A DNA stretch of 64,000 nucleotides from Amycolatopsis sp. 2-15 (GTDB lineage Bacteria; Actinomycetota; Actinomycetes; Mycobacteriales; Pseudonocardiaceae): positions 9,494,001 to 9,558,000 of the forward strand of contig NZ_CP127294.1 in assembly GCF_030285625.1 (NCBI RefSeq), read 5' to 3'. Shown one piece after another: positions 17,949-28,114 of the stretch. The notes beneath the pieces were generated by a model. That model was not told where the DNA came from. It saw only the letters and a list, made by a program, of their open reading frames with translations, and searched no databases. The first letter of the stretch is position 1. Each line of letters starts with the position of its first letter. Position numbers and translations under genes: made by a program.

Positions 17949-19307
17949 TCACGACGCTGGGCCTTTAGGCTGGGGCCGCAGCAACCCCGTCAGCAGCACG
18001 ATCCCGCCGTAGCCCCCGGCGACGACCCACATCGCCGTGCCCGGCAGCAGCCCGCCGACGAGCGCGACGCCCACCGCGCCGCCGGTCTGGCGCGCCGCGT
18101 TGAGCACACCCGCGGCAATGCCTGCCTTGCCGGGCAACGCGTTCATGGCCAGCGACGTCATCGCGGGCATCGCGAGCGAGCAGAACCCGAAGACCAGCGA
18201 GAACACCACCAGCAGCACCGGTGAGCGCTCGTTCGGCAGCAACGCCAGCCCCGCCGCGCCGACCAGCGCCGTGAGGCTGCCGGCCACGATCGGCAGGCGG
18301 GAACCGAACCGGTGCGTGAGCCGGCCGCTGACGAACGCGTTGAGCCCCACCGCGAGCGTGAGCGGCACGAGCGCGAGCCCGGCGACAAGTGCGCTGAGAT
18401 GCCACACGCGCTGCAGGAACAGCGCGAGGCAGAACAGCGTGCCGTAGAGGCAGAAGTTGAACAGACCGCCGATCGCCGTCGCCACGGCGAAGGCGCGTAC
18501 GCGCAGCACACCCAGCGGCAGCACGGGCGCGGCGATCACCTTTTCCGCGACCACGAACGCGATCCCGGCCACGATGCCGGCGCCGACGAGCACCAGCGTG
18601 GTCACGTCCGCCCAGCCCGCGTGGCCGGCCTCGATGAGCCCGGCGACCACACTCGCCAGCGCGGCCGTGCCAAGGACCTGCCCGACCACGTCGATGCGGG
18701 CTTGTCGACGCGGCGTGGTTTCGGTGACGTACCGGCGCGTCAACGCGATCGCGATCAACCCGACGGGCACGTTGACCGCGAAGACAAGCCGCCAGTCGGC
18801 CAGCCCGACCGCGAGACCACCGAGCATCGGTCCCGCCGCGAGCCCGATGCCGCTCATGCCGCCCCACACGCCGAGCGCGCGGGCACGCGCACCGGCTTCG
18901 GGGAACTGGTGCACGATCAGGGCCAGCGAAGACGGCAGCAGCGCCGCCGCGCCGGCGCCTTGCACCGCACGGGCGGCGACGAGCCACGGCAGGGAATCCG
19001 CTGCGGCGCAAGCGATCGAGGCGAAGACGAACACCGCAACGCCGATCTCGAAGACGCGCCGCGAGCCCCACCGGTCGCCCGCCTCACCCCAGGTGAGCAG
19101 GAACGCGGCGAGCGCGACGGTGTAGGAGTCGACCACCCACTGCAGCGCGGCCGTGGACCGTTCGCCGAACTCGGCGCCGATGGCGGGCAGCGCGAGGTTC
19201 ACGATGGTCGCGTCGAGCGTGATCATCACGAACCCGAGGCACACCGCGGCGAGCGCGAGCCGGGCCGGAGAACGTTCGTGGGTCGAAGGTGAGGTCGAGG
19301 CCGTCAT
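17949..19307 (-). CDS. DHA2-type MFS drug exporter
   Basis: 452 residues, highly hydrophobic, with the EmrB/QacA pattern: TM1 followed by LDATIVNLALP, W-G-E-A-G-D-R-W-G-S-R-R in loop 2-3, and a G-x-W-G-G-M-S-G motif of drug:H+ antiporters. It probably has 14 spans. It converges on the VOC gene, and no dedicated regulator is adjacent. The substrate is unknown. Confidence 0.88.
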   Translation of the reverse strand: MTASTSPSTHERSPARLALAAVCLGFVMITLDATIVNLALPAIGAEFGERSTAALQWVVDSYTVALAAFLLTWGEAGDRWGSRRVFEIGVAVFVFASIACAAADSLPWLVAARAVQGAGAAALLPSSLALIVHQFPEAGARARALGVWGGMSGIGLAAGPMLGGLAVGLADWRLVFAVNVPVGLIAIALTRRYVTETTPRRQARIDVVGQVLGTAALASVVAGLIEAGHAGWADVTTLVLVGAGIVAGIAFVVAEKVIAAPVLPLGVLRVRAFAVATAIGGLFNFCLYGTLFCLALFLQRVWHLSALVAGLALVPLTLAVGLNAFVSGRLTHRFGSRLPIVAGSLTALVGAAGLALLPNERSPVLLVVFSLVFGFCSLAMPAMTSLAMNALPGKAGIAAGVLNAARQTGGAVGVALVGGLLPGTAMWVVAGGYGGIVLLTGLLRPQPKGPAS

Positions 19308-19423
19308 GACCTCGAGTGAACCGCGCCGACGCTTCGGTGGTCCACGAACTGTTCGCTACCGCTGGGAGGCCGAAGCTCCCAGCGCAGGTCCGCGCGTCGG
19401 GTCGATCAGGTGGGTCAGGCGCG

Positions 19424-20341
19424 TCACGCGGGGACGAACGCCGAGAGCAGCAGCCAGGAGACCACGGCCGAGGGCAGCAGCGAGTCGAGGCGGTCCATGA
19501 TGCCGCCGTGGCCCGGCAGCAGCGTGCCCATGTCCTTGATGCCGAGGTCGCGCTTGATCAGCGACTCGACGAGGTCCCCCAGCGTCGCGGTGAGCACGAT
19601 CGCCGCGCCGAAGACCGCGCCCTGCCAGGTGTGGCCGTGGAGCATCAGGCTGATCGTGAGGATGCCGGCCACGATGCCGGCGACCATCGACCCGGCGAAG
19701 CCCTCCCAGGACTTCTTCGGGCTGATGGACGGTGCCATCGGGTGCTTGCCGCCGAGCACACCGGCGATGTAGCCGCCGGTGTCGGAGGCGACCACGGCGA
19801 TGAGGAACGTGAGGACCCGGCCGACGCCGTCCTCCGGCGGCACGAGCATCGCGGCGAACGCGCCGAACAGCGGCAGGTACGCGCTCGCGAACACCGACGC
19901 CGAAATGTCGCGCAGGTAGCCGTCGGCGCCGCCGGGCAGCCGCCAGAGCAGGCAGGCCAGCACCGTGAGGACAAACGCCGTGAGCGCTCCCGCGCGGCCG
20001 AACGGCCAGGCCAGCCAGATCATCGCCTGGCCGCCGACGAGTACGGGGATCATCGCGACCTTGATGTTCGCGACGCGCTTGAGCACGCCGGCGAACTCGA
20101 AGGTGCCGACCCCGATCGCGATCGCGATGACCCCGATGAAGATGAAGCGGACGGTGAGCAGGGAAACGATGATGGCCGCGCCGAGCACCAGGCCCACGCC
20201 GATGGCTGCGGGCAGGTTGCGCCCGGCCCGGGAGTCCTTCTTGGCCGGCTCCGGCTGTCCACCCGGTTCGGGCTGGTCAGCCGGCTCCGGCTGCGGGGTG
20301 TGCTCCACCCGCTCGTCTCGTTCCTCGCTCACCTGGCTCAT
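19424..20341 (-). CDS. cdsA: Phosphatidate cytidylyltransferase
   Basis: 305 residues. After a Pro/Gln-rich cytoplasmic leader there are about eight membrane spans and the CDP-alcohol synthase signature near the end: SLIKRDLGIKDMGTLLPGHGG then DRLDS. It makes CDP-diacylglycerol from phosphatidic acid and CTP. Its ATG shares one base with the frr stop (TGATG), so it is coupled to frr. Confidence 0.95.
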   Translation of the reverse strand: MSQVSEERDERVEHTPQPEPADQPEPGGQPEPAKKDSRAGRNLPAAIGVGLVLGAAIIVSLLTVRFIFIGVIAIAIGVGTFEFAGVLKRVANIKVAMIPVLVGGQAMIWLAWPFGRAGALTAFVLTVLACLLWRLPGGADGYLRDISASVFASAYLPLFGAFAAMLVPPEDGVGRVLTFLIAVVASDTGGYIAGVLGGKHPMAPSISPKKSWEGFAGSMVAGIVAGILTISLMLHGHTWQGAVFGAAIVLTATLGDLVESLIKRDLGIKDMGTLLPGHGGIMDRLDSLLPSAVVSWLLLSAFVPA

Positions 20342-20898
20342 CAGACCTCGAGCAGCTCGGCTTCCTTGTGCTTCACCAGCTCGTCGACCTGGTGCACGTA
20401 GGTGTCGGTGAGATTCTGCAGCTCCTTCTCGGCGCGTGCGACCTCGTCCTCACCCGCTTCGCCGTCCTTGGCGATCCGGTCGAGCTCTTCCTTCGACTTG
20501 CGGCGGATGCTGCGGATCGAGACGCGGGCGTCCTCGCCCTTGCTCTTCGCGACCTTCACCATCTCCTTGCGCCGCTCTTCGGTGAGCTGCGGGATGACGA
20601 TGCGGATCACGTTGCCGTCGTTGCTGGGGTTGACGCCCAGGTCGGACTCGCGGATGGCCTTCTCGATGGCACCGAGCTGCGTCTGGTCGTAGGGCTTGAT
20701 CAGCGCCATGCGCGCCTCGGGCACGTTGACACTCGCCAGCTGGTTGAGCGGGGTCATCGCGCCGTAGTACTCGACGACGATGCGCGAGAACATCGACGGG
20801 GTGGCCCGGCCGGTCCGCACCGACGTCAGGTCGTCCTTCGCGACAGACACCGCTTTTTCCATCTTCTCCTCGGCGTCGAGGAGGGTCTCGTCGATCAC
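20341..20898 (-). CDS. frr: Ribosome recycling factor
   Basis: 185 residues, the usual RRF length, starting [16 protein letters not shown] with the conserved SVRTGRATP and the C-terminal [14 protein letters not shown]. With EF-G it splits post-termination ribosomes. GTG 20898 with GGGAG upstream is chosen over in-frame sequence beyond it. It lies in the pyrH-frr-cdsA order conserved in actinobacteria. Confidence 0.97.
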   Translation of the reverse strand: MIDETLLDAEEKMEKAVSVAKDDLTSVRTGRATPSMFSRIVVEYYGAMTPLNQLASVNVPEARMALIKPYDQTQLGAIEKAIRESDLGVNPSNDGNVIRIVIPQLTEERRKEMVKVAKSKGEDARVSIRSIRRKSKEELDRIAKDGEAGEDEVARAEKELQNLTDTYVHQVDELVKHKEAELLEV

Positions 20899-20947
20899 GG
20901 CTACTCCCGGTGTTGTGATGGTCGAACCTGTGCTGATCCCAGCAGGT

Positions 20948-21691
20948 CTAGGCCGACACCCCGTCGGCGGGGGTGCTGACCAGCGTCCCGATCCTCTCAC
21001 CACTCACCGCACGGGCGATGTTCCCCTCGGTGAGCAGGTTGAAGACGATGATCGGCATGTTGTTGTCCATGCAGAGGCTGAACGCGGTGGCGTCGGCGAC
21101 CTTGAGGCCGCGCTCGAGCACTTCGCGGTGGCTGATCTCGTGGAACATCGTGGCGCTTGGGTCGACCTTCGGGTCGGCGGTGTAGACACCGTCCACGGCC
21201 TTGGCCATGAGCACGGCTTCGCAGCCGAGCTCCAGCGCGCGCTGCGCGGCGGCCGTGTCGGTGGAGAAGTACGGCATGCCGACCCCGGCGCCGAAGATGA
21301 CCACGCGGCCCTTCTCCAAGTGCCGCTCGGCGCGGCGCGGGATGTACGGCTCGGCGACCTGGCCCATCGTGATGGCGGTCTGCACGCGTGTGGGCAGGCC
21401 TTCCTTTTCCAGGAAGTCCTGCAGGGCCAGGCAGTTCATCACGGTGCCCAGCATGGCCATGTAGTCGGCACGGTCACGGTCCATCCCCCGCTGGGACAGC
21501 TCCGCGCCGCGGAAATAGTTGCCACCGCCGATCACCACCGCCACCTGCACGCCGGTGCGCGCGACCGCGGCGATCTGGCGCGCGACGGAGTGGACGACGT
21601 CGGGGTCGACCCCGATCGAGCCGCCACCGAACATCTCGCCGCCCAGTTTCAGCAGCACCCTTCGGTAGCCGCCGTCGACCCGGTCACCCAT
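20948..21691 (-). CDS. pyrH: UMP kinase
   Basis: 247 residues of the amino-acid-kinase-fold UMP kinase, phosphorylating UMP to [19 protein letters not shown] and [13 protein letters not shown] mark the ATP and UMP sites. ATG 21691 is preceded by AGGAGG with suitable spacing; the frame further upstream falls in the tsf terminator region. Co-directional with frr, 49 bp apart. Confidence 0.97.
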   Translation of the reverse strand: MGDRVDGGYRRVLLKLGGEMFGGGSIGVDPDVVHSVARQIAAVARTGVQVAVVIGGGNYFRGAELSQRGMDRDRADYMAMLGTVMNCLALQDFLEKEGLPTRVQTAITMGQVAEPYIPRRAERHLEKGRVVIFGAGVGMPYFSTDTAAAQRALELGCEAVLMAKAVDGVYTADPKVDPSATMFHEISHREVLERGLKVADATAFSLCMDNNMPIIVFNLLTEGNIARAVSGERIGTLVSTPADGVSA

Positions 21692-21762
21692 CTGTGTGTC
21701 GCCTCCTGTGTTCGATGGCCGCCGTTCCCCTTTGTGAGGGGGCGCCGGGCGGCTGGACCCGA

Positions 21763-21801
21763 CTGTGCCCCCGTCCCCGCACCGCGGAGACGGGGGCACA
21801 G
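21763..21801 (-). terminator. 13-bp-stem hairpin between tsf and pyrH
   Basis: CTGTGCCCCCGTC (21763-21775) pairs perfectly with GACGGGGGCACAG (21789-21801) around a 13-base loop, just after the tsf stop on the minus strand. There is no U-tract, as is common in high-GC actinobacteria. It may terminate or attenuate rpsB-tsf transcription before pyrH. Confidence 0.7.
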
Positions 21802-21828
21802 TGGCAGAACCTAGTCCCAGTACCTCGC

Positions 21829-22644
21829 TCAGGCCTGGCCGACCTCGAACCGGGCAAACCGGGTCAGGGTCACGCCGGCCTCGTCGAGCAGGGCCTTCAC
21901 GGTCTTCTTGCTGTCCTTGACCGACGGCTGATCGAGCAGGACGTTGTCCTTGTAGTACGCGGTGACCTTGCCTTCGATGATCTTCGGCAGGGCCTGCTCG
22001 GGCTTGCCCTCTTCGCGCGCGGTCTGCTCGGCGATGCGGCGCTCGTTCTCGACGATCTCGGCCGGCACCTCCTCGCGGGTCAGGTACTTCGCGCGCAGCG
22101 CGGCGACCTGCATGGCGGCACCGCGGGCGGCTTCGGCGTCGTCACCGGTGAACTCGACGAGCACGCCCACGGCCGGCGGCAGGTCCGAGCCGCGGCGGTG
22201 CAGGTAGGTGGCGGTCTTGCCCTCGAACGCGACCACGCGGCGCAGCTCGAGCTTCTCGCCGATGCGGGCCGAGAGCTCCTGCACCGTGTCGATCACGGGC
22301 TTGCCGTCGAGGTCGGCGGCCTTGAGGGCCTCGACGTCGTTGGTCTTGAGGGTCTTGGCGACCTCGACGATCTTCGCGGCGAGCTGCTGGAAGTCGTCGT
22401 TCTTGGCGACGAAGTCGGTCTCGGAGTCGAGCTCGATGAGCACGCCGCCTTCGCCGGTGACGAGGCCCTCGGCGGTGGCGCGCTCGGCGCGCTTGCCGAC
22501 GTCCTTGGCACCCTTGATGCGCAGGAACTCGACGGCCTTCTCGAAGTCGCCGTCGTTCTCCTCGAGGGCCTTCTTGCAGTCCATCATGCCGGCGCCGGTC
22601 ATCTCGCGCAGGCGCTTCACGTCAGCGGCGGTGTAGTTCGCCAT
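21829..22644 (-). CDS. tsf: Elongation factor Ts
   Basis: 271 residues beginning [27 protein letters not shown], the conserved UBA-like N-terminus of EF-Ts, followed by the RIKGAKD and ETDFVAKN segments. It exchanges GDP for GTP on EF-Tu. It follows rpsB with an 82-bp gap that contains a strong hairpin. Confidence 0.98.
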   Translation of the reverse strand: MANYTAADVKRLREMTGAGMMDCKKALEENDGDFEKAVEFLRIKGAKDVGKRAERATAEGLVTGEGGVLIELDSETDFVAKNDDFQQLAAKIVEVAKTLKTNDVEALKAADLDGKPVIDTVQELSARIGEKLELRRVVAFEGKTATYLHRRGSDLPPAVGVLVEFTGDDAEAARGAAMQVAALRAKYLTREEVPAEIVENERRIAEQTAREEGKPEQALPKIIEGKVTAYYKDNVLLDQPSVKDSKKTVKALLDEAGVTLTRFARFEVGQA

Positions 22645-22689
22645 CGTGTTGAATCCGTCCGTTTCAGGTACGTGTGAGGTGATCAGCGC

Positions 22690-22716
22690 CCGGGCGGCCC
22701 TGCGCGGGCCGCCCGG
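22690..22716 (-). promoter_or_regulatory. Hairpin between rpsB and tsf
   Basis: CCGGGCGGCC (22690-22699) and GGCCGCCCGG (22707-22716) form a perfect 10-bp stem with a 7-base loop in the rpsB-tsf spacer. It may attenuate or process the message so that rpsB and tsf are expressed at different levels. Confidence 0.6.
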
Positions 22717-22726
22717 ACACGGTGGA

Positions 22727-23635
22727 TCAGGAGTTGGCCGGGGCCTGCTCGGTCACGGCTTCGGGGGTCGCCTCCGGGGCGGCCTCGGTGGCAGCCTCCG
22801 TGGCGGCCTCGGTCGCGGCAGCCGCCTCGGTGGCGTCGGCCGCGGCGGTCTCCGAACCGGCGAGCAGCTCCTTCTCCCACTCGGCCAGCGGCTCGTCCGA
22901 CGCGACGCCCGGCTCGGGCTTCGTGTCGGCCGACCCGCCGTTGCGGCTCGACCGGGCCATCAGGCCGGCGGCGGCGGCCTCGGCCACCACCTTGGTGAGC
23001 AGCGCGGCCGAGCGGATCGCGTCGTCGTTGCCCGGGATCGGGTAGTCGACCTCGTCCGGGTCGCAGTTGGTGTCGAGGATCGCGACGACCGGGATGTTCA
23101 GCTTGCGAGCCTCGCCGACGGCGATGTGCTCCTTCTTCGTGTCGACGATCCACACGATGCTCGGCACCTTGGCCATGTCGCGGATACCGCCGAGGGTCTT
23201 CTCGAGCTTGTCCTTCTCACGGGTGAGCGTGAGGATCTCGCGCTTGGTGAGGCCGGCGAAGCCGCCGGTCTGCTCCTGGGCCTCGAGCTCCTTGAGGCGC
23301 AGGAGGCGCTTGTGCACGGTCTGGAAGTTGGTCAGCATGCCGCCGAGCCAGCGCTGGTTCACGTAGGGCATGCCCACGCGCGCGGCCTCGCTGGCGATGG
23401 CTTCCTGAGCCTGCTTCTTCGTGCCGACGAACATGATCGTGCCGCCGTGCGCGACGGTTTCCTTGATGAACTCGAACGCACGGTCGATGTACGTCAGCGT
23501 CTGCTGCAGGTCGATGATGTAGATGCCGTTGCGCTCGGTGAAGATGTAGCGCTTCATCTTCGGGTTCCACCGACGAGTCTGGTGCCCGAAGTGCACGCCG
23601 CTGTCGAGCAGCTGCTTCATGGCGACGACGGCCAT
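22727..23635 (-). CDS. rpsB: Ribosomal protein S2
   Basis: 302 residues. [26 protein letters not shown] and the [17 protein letters not shown] and [12 protein letters not shown] segments identify S2. The C-terminal ~50 residues are an Ala/Glu/Thr-rich extension of AATEA-type repeats beyond the usual ~250 residues, as in some actinobacteria. ATG 23635 lies just after an AAGGTG box. Confidence 0.97.
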   Translation of the reverse strand: MAVVAMKQLLDSGVHFGHQTRRWNPKMKRYIFTERNGIYIIDLQQTLTYIDRAFEFIKETVAHGGTIMFVGTKKQAQEAIASEAARVGMPYVNQRWLGGMLTNFQTVHKRLLRLKELEAQEQTGGFAGLTKREILTLTREKDKLEKTLGGIRDMAKVPSIVWIVDTKKEHIAVGEARKLNIPVVAILDTNCDPDEVDYPIPGNDDAIRSAALLTKVVAEAAAAGLMARSSRNGGSADTKPEPGVASDEPLAEWEKELLAGSETAAADATEAAAATEAATEAATEAAPEATPEAVTEQAPANS

Positions 23636-23882
23636 TGCCGGAATCACACCTTCTCTGTAGTAGCGCACCCCCGCGGTTCGCGCCCGCGGACGTGCTCATT
23701 CGGTTTGTCGCGCGCGGCCGGGTGACCGCTCGCCCTGGTGCTCGTGCCGGCATCCGGACCCCGGTGTTCTTGATGTGCCAAGAACCCCAGGGACCGCCGG
23801 GCGCCGTGCGACTTTTCCGTCCGGGGCTCCGCTGGTGTTTCAAGCGGAACCGGCCGGGCCGCGCGCACGAGCACGCGAAGTC

Positions 23883-23914
23883 AGCCCAGCGAGTGGGCTG
23901 CGGGAAAGATTCTA
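23883..23914 (-). promoter_or_regulatory. rpsB leader: candidate -10 and hairpin
   Basis: On the minus strand TAGAAT (23914-23909) resembles a -10 box about 275 bp upstream of rpsB. Shortly downstream CAGCCCA/TGGGCTG (23883-23899) forms a 7-bp hairpin. No good -35 is visible. A long structured leader would allow autoregulation by S2, but this is inferred. Confidence 0.35.
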
Positions 23915-23964
23915 CCCCCTGCCACCAGCGGCGCCCCCACCGGCAGCGCTCCCGCCCGGCAGAG

Positions 23965-23995
23965 TTGTCCACAACTCGGGGCCGCCTGTGGATAA
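23965..23995. promoter_or_regulatory. Inverted pair of DnaA boxes
   Basis: TTGTCCACA (23965-23973) and TGTGGATAA (23987-23995, the complement of TTATCCACA) match the DnaA box in opposite orientations in the rpsB/M23 intergenic region. They could titrate DnaA or link expression to replication. Confidence 0.5.
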
Positions 23996-24138
23996 CTCGC
24001 CTTGTTGGCAGGGTGCCGGTCCGGGGGTGCCCCATGATCGAACCCGTGACGACGACCTCGTGTTCCTCGATCCGCACTTCGACGCTGCGGCCGGTCTTTG
24101 CGCTGGGGCGTGGCGATTTGCGGCCAATGGGTGCGGTG

Positions 24139-24480
24139 AGTGCTTCGGGCGGCGTGGGCGCTTATGGTGCGCTCGACGCTTCCGGTGTTCTGGCCGCTTC
24201 AGGCGCCTTGCGTGCTTCGGGTGCTCTCGACGCTTCGCATGGCCTGGCCACTTCTGGTGCCTTGCGTGCCCCGGGTGGCCCGCGCGCTTCTGCTGTTCGG
24301 GCCTCTTCAAGTACCTCGCACACTTCAGGTGCCCTGCGCGCTTCAGGTGCCCCGAGTGCTTCAAGTGCATCGCGTGCGTCAGATGCCCCGCGTGCTCCAG
24401 GACGCCTGCGCGCTTCAGCTGTGTTCAGCGGCCCGGGTGCGCCACGTGTCCTGGGCGCTCTGCGTGCAGCGGGCGCTCGC
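24139..24480 (+). repeat. 19 degenerate copies of an 18-nt unit
   Basis: The stretch divides exactly into nineteen 18-nt units with consensus CGTGCTTCAGGTGCCCTG. In the frame of the downstream M23 peptidase these give hexapeptides such as RASGAL, DASGVL and TSGALR, with no stop. Many differences fall at third codon positions, which hints at coding constraint. The repeat joins in frame to the peptidase domain. Confidence 0.8.
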
Positions 24481-24687
24481 TGGGCGCCTTGGGTTTCCCG
24501 AGCTGCCTCGCTCAGCGGTTCTGACGTGGCCCGCGAATGTACCTTGCTCGGCGGCACTTCCTCGCCTGGCCGGCCGACACCGTCTGGCCCGGCCGCAGCG
24601 CCAGGCAGGGCCGCGGTGTGCGACCGGCTGTCCCCGCCCGGGCGGTCTCGGCGGGGCCGCCACCGGCGCCCGGCCCCGCCGTTGTGG

Positions 24688-25260
24688 ATGCGCTGGCTCG
24701 ACGTGCTGCGCCGAGCTGCGGCGCGGACCCGGCTCGTGGTGGTCGCCGCGTTGGTGCTGCTCAGCGTGTTGCCCGGCGCGTGGGCCGGGCGGGCACTCGC
24801 CGATGTCCCGCCCGCGCCGAATGTCGGCGCGCAAGCGGGGCGGTTGGCCTGGCCGCTCACGCCTCGGCCGAAGGTCACCCGGTTCTTCGAGCCGCCCGCC
24901 ACGGTCTACGGGCCCGGCCATCGTGGCGTCGACCTGGAAGCCGCTGCGGGGCAACAGGTTCTCGCGGCCGACATGGGCGTCGTGATCTTCGCGGGAGAGG
25001 TCGGGGGCCACGGCGTCGTCGCGGTGGACCACGACGGTGGCCTTCGCACGACCTACCTGCCGGTCACTCCGGGCGTGGCCACCGGCGACCAGGTCTACCG
25101 CGGCCAGCCGCTGGGCACGGTGGCCGCCGGGCACCCCGGCTGTCCCACCGCCACGTGCCTGCACTGGGGTGCCCGCAAAGGAGAGGAGTACATCGACCCG
25201 CTGGCCCTCGTCGGCGTGCCGGGCCGAGTCCGGCTGAAACCGTGGGCCGACCCGCCGTGA
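24688..25260 (+). CDS. M23-family peptidoglycan endopeptidase, exported
   Basis: From ATG 24688 the protein has 190 residues: an N-terminal signal anchor (RLVVVAALVLLSVLPGAWAG), then an M23 domain with GHRGVDLEA (~77-85), VVAVDHDGGLRTTY and CLHWGAR (~156), the zinc-binding His/Asp positions. These enzymes cut peptidoglycan cross-links. The frame is open upstream to ATG 24127 and 24034, so the true product may carry the Ala-Ser-Gly-rich repeat region as a long N-terminal cytoplasmic or low-complexity part. It is divergent from rpsB, as in other actinobacteria. Confidence 0.8.
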   Translation: MRWLDVLRRAAARTRLVVVAALVLLSVLPGAWAGRALADVPPAPNVGAQAGRLAWPLTPRPKVTRFFEPPATVYGPGHRGVDLEAAAGQQVLAADMGVVIFAGEVGGHGVVAVDHDGGLRTTYLPVTPGVATGDQVYRGQPLGTVAAGHPGCPTATCLHWGARKGEEYIDPLALVGVPGRVRLKPWADPP

Positions 25261-25271
25261 CCAGGCCGCGC

Positions 25272-26255
25272 TCAGGTGCTGGGCTGCTCCGTGAGCTTGG
25301 CGCGCAGCCGCATCACGGCGCGGGTGTGGAGCTGGCTCACGCGGGACTCCGTGACGCCCAGGACCTTGCCGATCTCGGCGAGCGTGAGGCTTTCGAAGTA
25401 GTAGAGGCTGACCACGATCTTGTCGCGCTCGGTCAGCTGGGCGATGGCCTCCGCGAGCTGGCGGCGGTTGTCCTGGTCGACGAGGACGGCGACCGGGTCG
25501 ACGGCGCCGTCGTCGGGGATCGTGTCAACGAGCGAGCCGCTGTCCTTGCCCGCCGCGACGAGGTCTTCCAGCGCGACGACGCTGGTGAGCTGGAGCTGGC
25601 CGTAGAAGTCGCGCAGGTCGTCGAGGCCGATGTTGAGCTCGGTGGCCAGCTCGGCGTCGGTGGGGGTGCGGTGCAGGCGCGCGCCGAGGCGTTCGAGGGC
25701 GCGCTCGGCCTCCTTCGCCTTGCTGCGCACGGCGCGGGGCACCCAGTCCTGGGAGCGCAGGTCGTCGAGGATCGCGCCGCGGATGCGCTGCATCGCGTAG
25801 GTCTCGAACCGCAGCCCGCGCGCGGGCTCGAACTTCTCGATCGCGTCGACGAGACCGAAGATGCCTGACTGCACGAGGTCGCCGACGTCGACGTGCGTCG
25901 GCAGGCCCGTGCCCACCCGGCCGGCGACGTACTTCACCAGGGGCGCGTAGTGCAGCACCAGCCGGTCGCGCGACGCCTGGTCCGGCTTGTCGGCGAACTG
26001 CTGCCACAAGGCCTGGATGCCCGCGTCGACGTCATGACCGGGGCGCCCGTCCTCGCTGACGGCGCCCTCGCCTCCGGCAGTGCTCAGCCCGGCGTCCGTG
26101 ACTTGCGGCGTGGAGGTCATTGCACGGTCGTTCTCGGCATGCGGCTCAGTATGGTCTCCGTGCTCGTGCGGATGCGCGTGCGTCGGCGGTTCGGCCCCGG
26201 GTTTACCGGCCGAGCCGCCACCGGCCTCGTCAGGCCCGTGGGTGTGCTCGGTCAT
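25272..26255 (-). CDS. whiG: WhiG/FliA-type sigma factor
   Basis: 327 residues. Region 2 ([60 protein letters not shown]) and region 4 ([25 protein letters not shown]) match the FliA/WhiG group; in sporulating relatives WhiG controls aerial development. The first ~75 residues are a His/Pro/Glu-rich extension ([12 protein letters not shown]) not usual for the family. The start overlaps the end of xerC by 26 bp, so the two are coupled. Confidence 0.9.
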   Translation of the reverse strand: MTEHTHGPDEAGGGSAGKPGAEPPTHAHPHEHGDHTEPHAENDRAMTSTPQVTDAGLSTAGGEGAVSEDGRPGHDVDAGIQALWQQFADKPDQASRDRLVLHYAPLVKYVAGRVGTGLPTHVDVGDLVQSGIFGLVDAIEKFEPARGLRFETYAMQRIRGAILDDLRSQDWVPRAVRSKAKEAERALERLGARLHRTPTDAELATELNIGLDDLRDFYGQLQLTSVVALEDLVAAGKDSGSLVDTIPDDGAVDPVAVLVDQDNRRQLAEAIAQLTERDKIVVSLYYFESLTLAEIGKVLGVTESRVSQLHTRAVMRLRAKLTEQPST

Positions 26256-27243
26256 GGATCGCCTTCAGCCGATCGACGGTCACGTGAGTGTAGAGCTGGG
26301 TCGTGGCAAGCGTAGCGTGACCGAGCAGTTCCTGAACGCTCCTGAGATCGGCACCTCCTTCCAGCAGATGGGTCGCGGCGGAGTGGCGTAATCCGTGTGG
26401 CCCCATGTCGAGTGCTCCGGGCACCGCGGCCACCGCCTCGTGCACCACGCGCCGCGCCGCGCGGGGATCGAGCCGGCTACCGCGAACCCCCAGGAACAGG
26501 GCCTGTTCCGACTTCGGGCCGGCCAGTTCCGGGCGCCCCGCGTCGAGCCACGTGGTGAGCGCCTCGGCCGCTGGAACGCCGAACGGCACCGTCCGCTCCT
26601 TGTCCCCCTTCCCGATCACCGAGACGACACGCCGCCCGAAATCGACCGCGCCGACATCCAAACCACACAGCTCCGACACCCGGATGCCACTCGCGTAGAG
26701 CAGCTCGACGAGCGCACGGTCACGCAGCGCAACCGGATCCCGCTGCTCGGCTCCCATCGCGGCCGCCTGCATCAACTCGTCGGCCTGATCGGCTCGCAGC
26801 ACACCCGGCAACGTCCGGTGCGCCCGCGGCGCCGCGAGCCGGCCACCCGGGTCCGCTGTCAGCGCGCCTTGGCGGTGGGCCCACGCGGTGAACGTCCGCG
26901 CCGCCGCCGCCCGCCGCGCCAAAGTGGTCCGGCCCGCACCGTCGGCCCGCTGGCCGGCCAGCCACGCGCGCAGCAGCCCGATGTCGAGATCGGCGAGCCC
27001 GCGGTCCCCGTCCTCCGCCGCGGTCAGGAACCCCAGCAGCGAGACCACGTCGCCCACGTACGCCCGCACCGTGTGCGGAGACAGCCCACGCTCCAGCGCC
27101 AGATGCCGTTCGTACTCGGCCACCAACGCGCGCTCCGGCCCGGGCAACCCCTCGCGCACCGCCCGCAGATCCGGCCGCTGCGGCCCTTTCCGATGCCCCG
27201 ACGCGCGCGAAGCGGCGTCCCGGCGAGCGCTCGCTGACGACAT
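26230..27243 (-). CDS. xerC: Tyrosine recombinase XerC
   Basis: 337 residues. The N-terminal SAM-like domain ([20 protein letters not shown]) and the catalytic set are seen: Arg in [12 protein letters not shown], Lys in [39 protein letters not shown] with the nucleophilic Tyr. With XerD it resolves chromosome dimers at dif. ATG 27243 is chosen; a longer frame upstream enters repeat sequence. Confidence 0.95.
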   Translation of the reverse strand: MSSASARRDAASRASGHRKGPQRPDLRAVREGLPGPERALVAEYERHLALERGLSPHTVRAYVGDVVSLLGFLTAAEDGDRGLADLDIGLLRAWLAGQRADGAGRTTLARRAAAARTFTAWAHRQGALTADPGGRLAAPRAHRTLPGVLRADQADELMQAAAMGAEQRDPVALRDRALVELLYASGIRVSELCGLDVGAVDFGRRVVSVIGKGDKERTVPFGVPAAEALTTWLDAGRPELAGPKSEQALFLGVRGSRLDPRAARRVVHEAVAAVPGALDMGPHGLRHSAATHLLEGGADLRSVQELLGHATLATTQLYTHVTVDRLKAIHDRAHPRA

Positions 27244-28114
27244 GCCGATCACGCTGCGCGAACCACCGCCCGAGGTCAAGCATCGCCACGCCCTTCTCCT
27301 CGGCGCCGCACGCACATTCCGACGCCACGCGGACGGCGGGCCGCGGTTGTTGGCGCTCACCGAGGCGCGAGCCGGTGGTGCGGCGCCGGGGTGCCACCCG
27401 CGCATTCCGACGCCAACGCGGGCGGTACGCCGTCAGGCCGAACGCCGCGGCCGTTGCCGTTCACGGACGTGCGAGCCGTCGCACGGCGCTGGCGGGTGCC
27501 GCGCGCACATTCCGACACCGCGTGAGCCGTGCGCCATCTGGCCGAGCGCCGCAGTCGTCGCCGTTCACCGAGGTGCGAGCGGGTGCCGCACCACGCGACC
27601 GAGCGACGTGTCCGGCGCCGATCAAGGTCCTGCCGACCGGCGCGGATACCGCGTGGCCGAGTGTGGCGGCCGACCGATCCGGCACCGAGGGCGGGACCAC
27701 GAACGAAACTCGGCACCGTTCGACCCGACCGGTCCAGGGCCGGGCGCAGCCGTTCGCCGTGCGGCTGAGCGCGGCGACCAGCGCCGTTCACCGAAGCGTG
27801 GGCGGGTGGCCGACAGGCGCCGCACGCATAGTCCGGCGACACGCGGGCGGAATGCCGTCCAGCGAACGCCGTGGTTCGTCGCCGTTCACCGACGCGCGAG
27901 CGGGTGCCGCACCACGCGACCGAGCGACGTGTCCGGCGCCGATCAAGGTCCTGCCGACCGGCGCGGATACCGGGTGGCCGAGCGTGGCGGCGGCCGACGC
28001 GATCCGGCACCGAGCGGGCGGGACCACGAACGAAACTCGGCACCGTTCGACCCGACCGGTCCAGGGCCGGGCGCAGCCGTTCGCCGTGCGGCTGAGCGCC
28101 GTGGCCGACGCCGT
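27244..28114. repeat. Degenerate repeat region between xerC and dprA
   Basis: No gene is recognised in these 871 bp. Two long copies, 27556-27772 and 27877-28099, are about 97% alike, with identical runs of ~75 and ~84 nt. Shorter degenerate units related by CGCACATTCCGAC and GCCGTTCACCGA recur from ~27307 to 27830. All frames are Arg/Ala/Pro-rich and unlike known proteins. The region looks like repeat expansion in a normally short intergenic gap. Confidence 0.75.

Noticed and set aside
24139..24480. CRISPR array
   Set aside because: Units are 18 nt, directly adjacent and degenerate, with no spacers.
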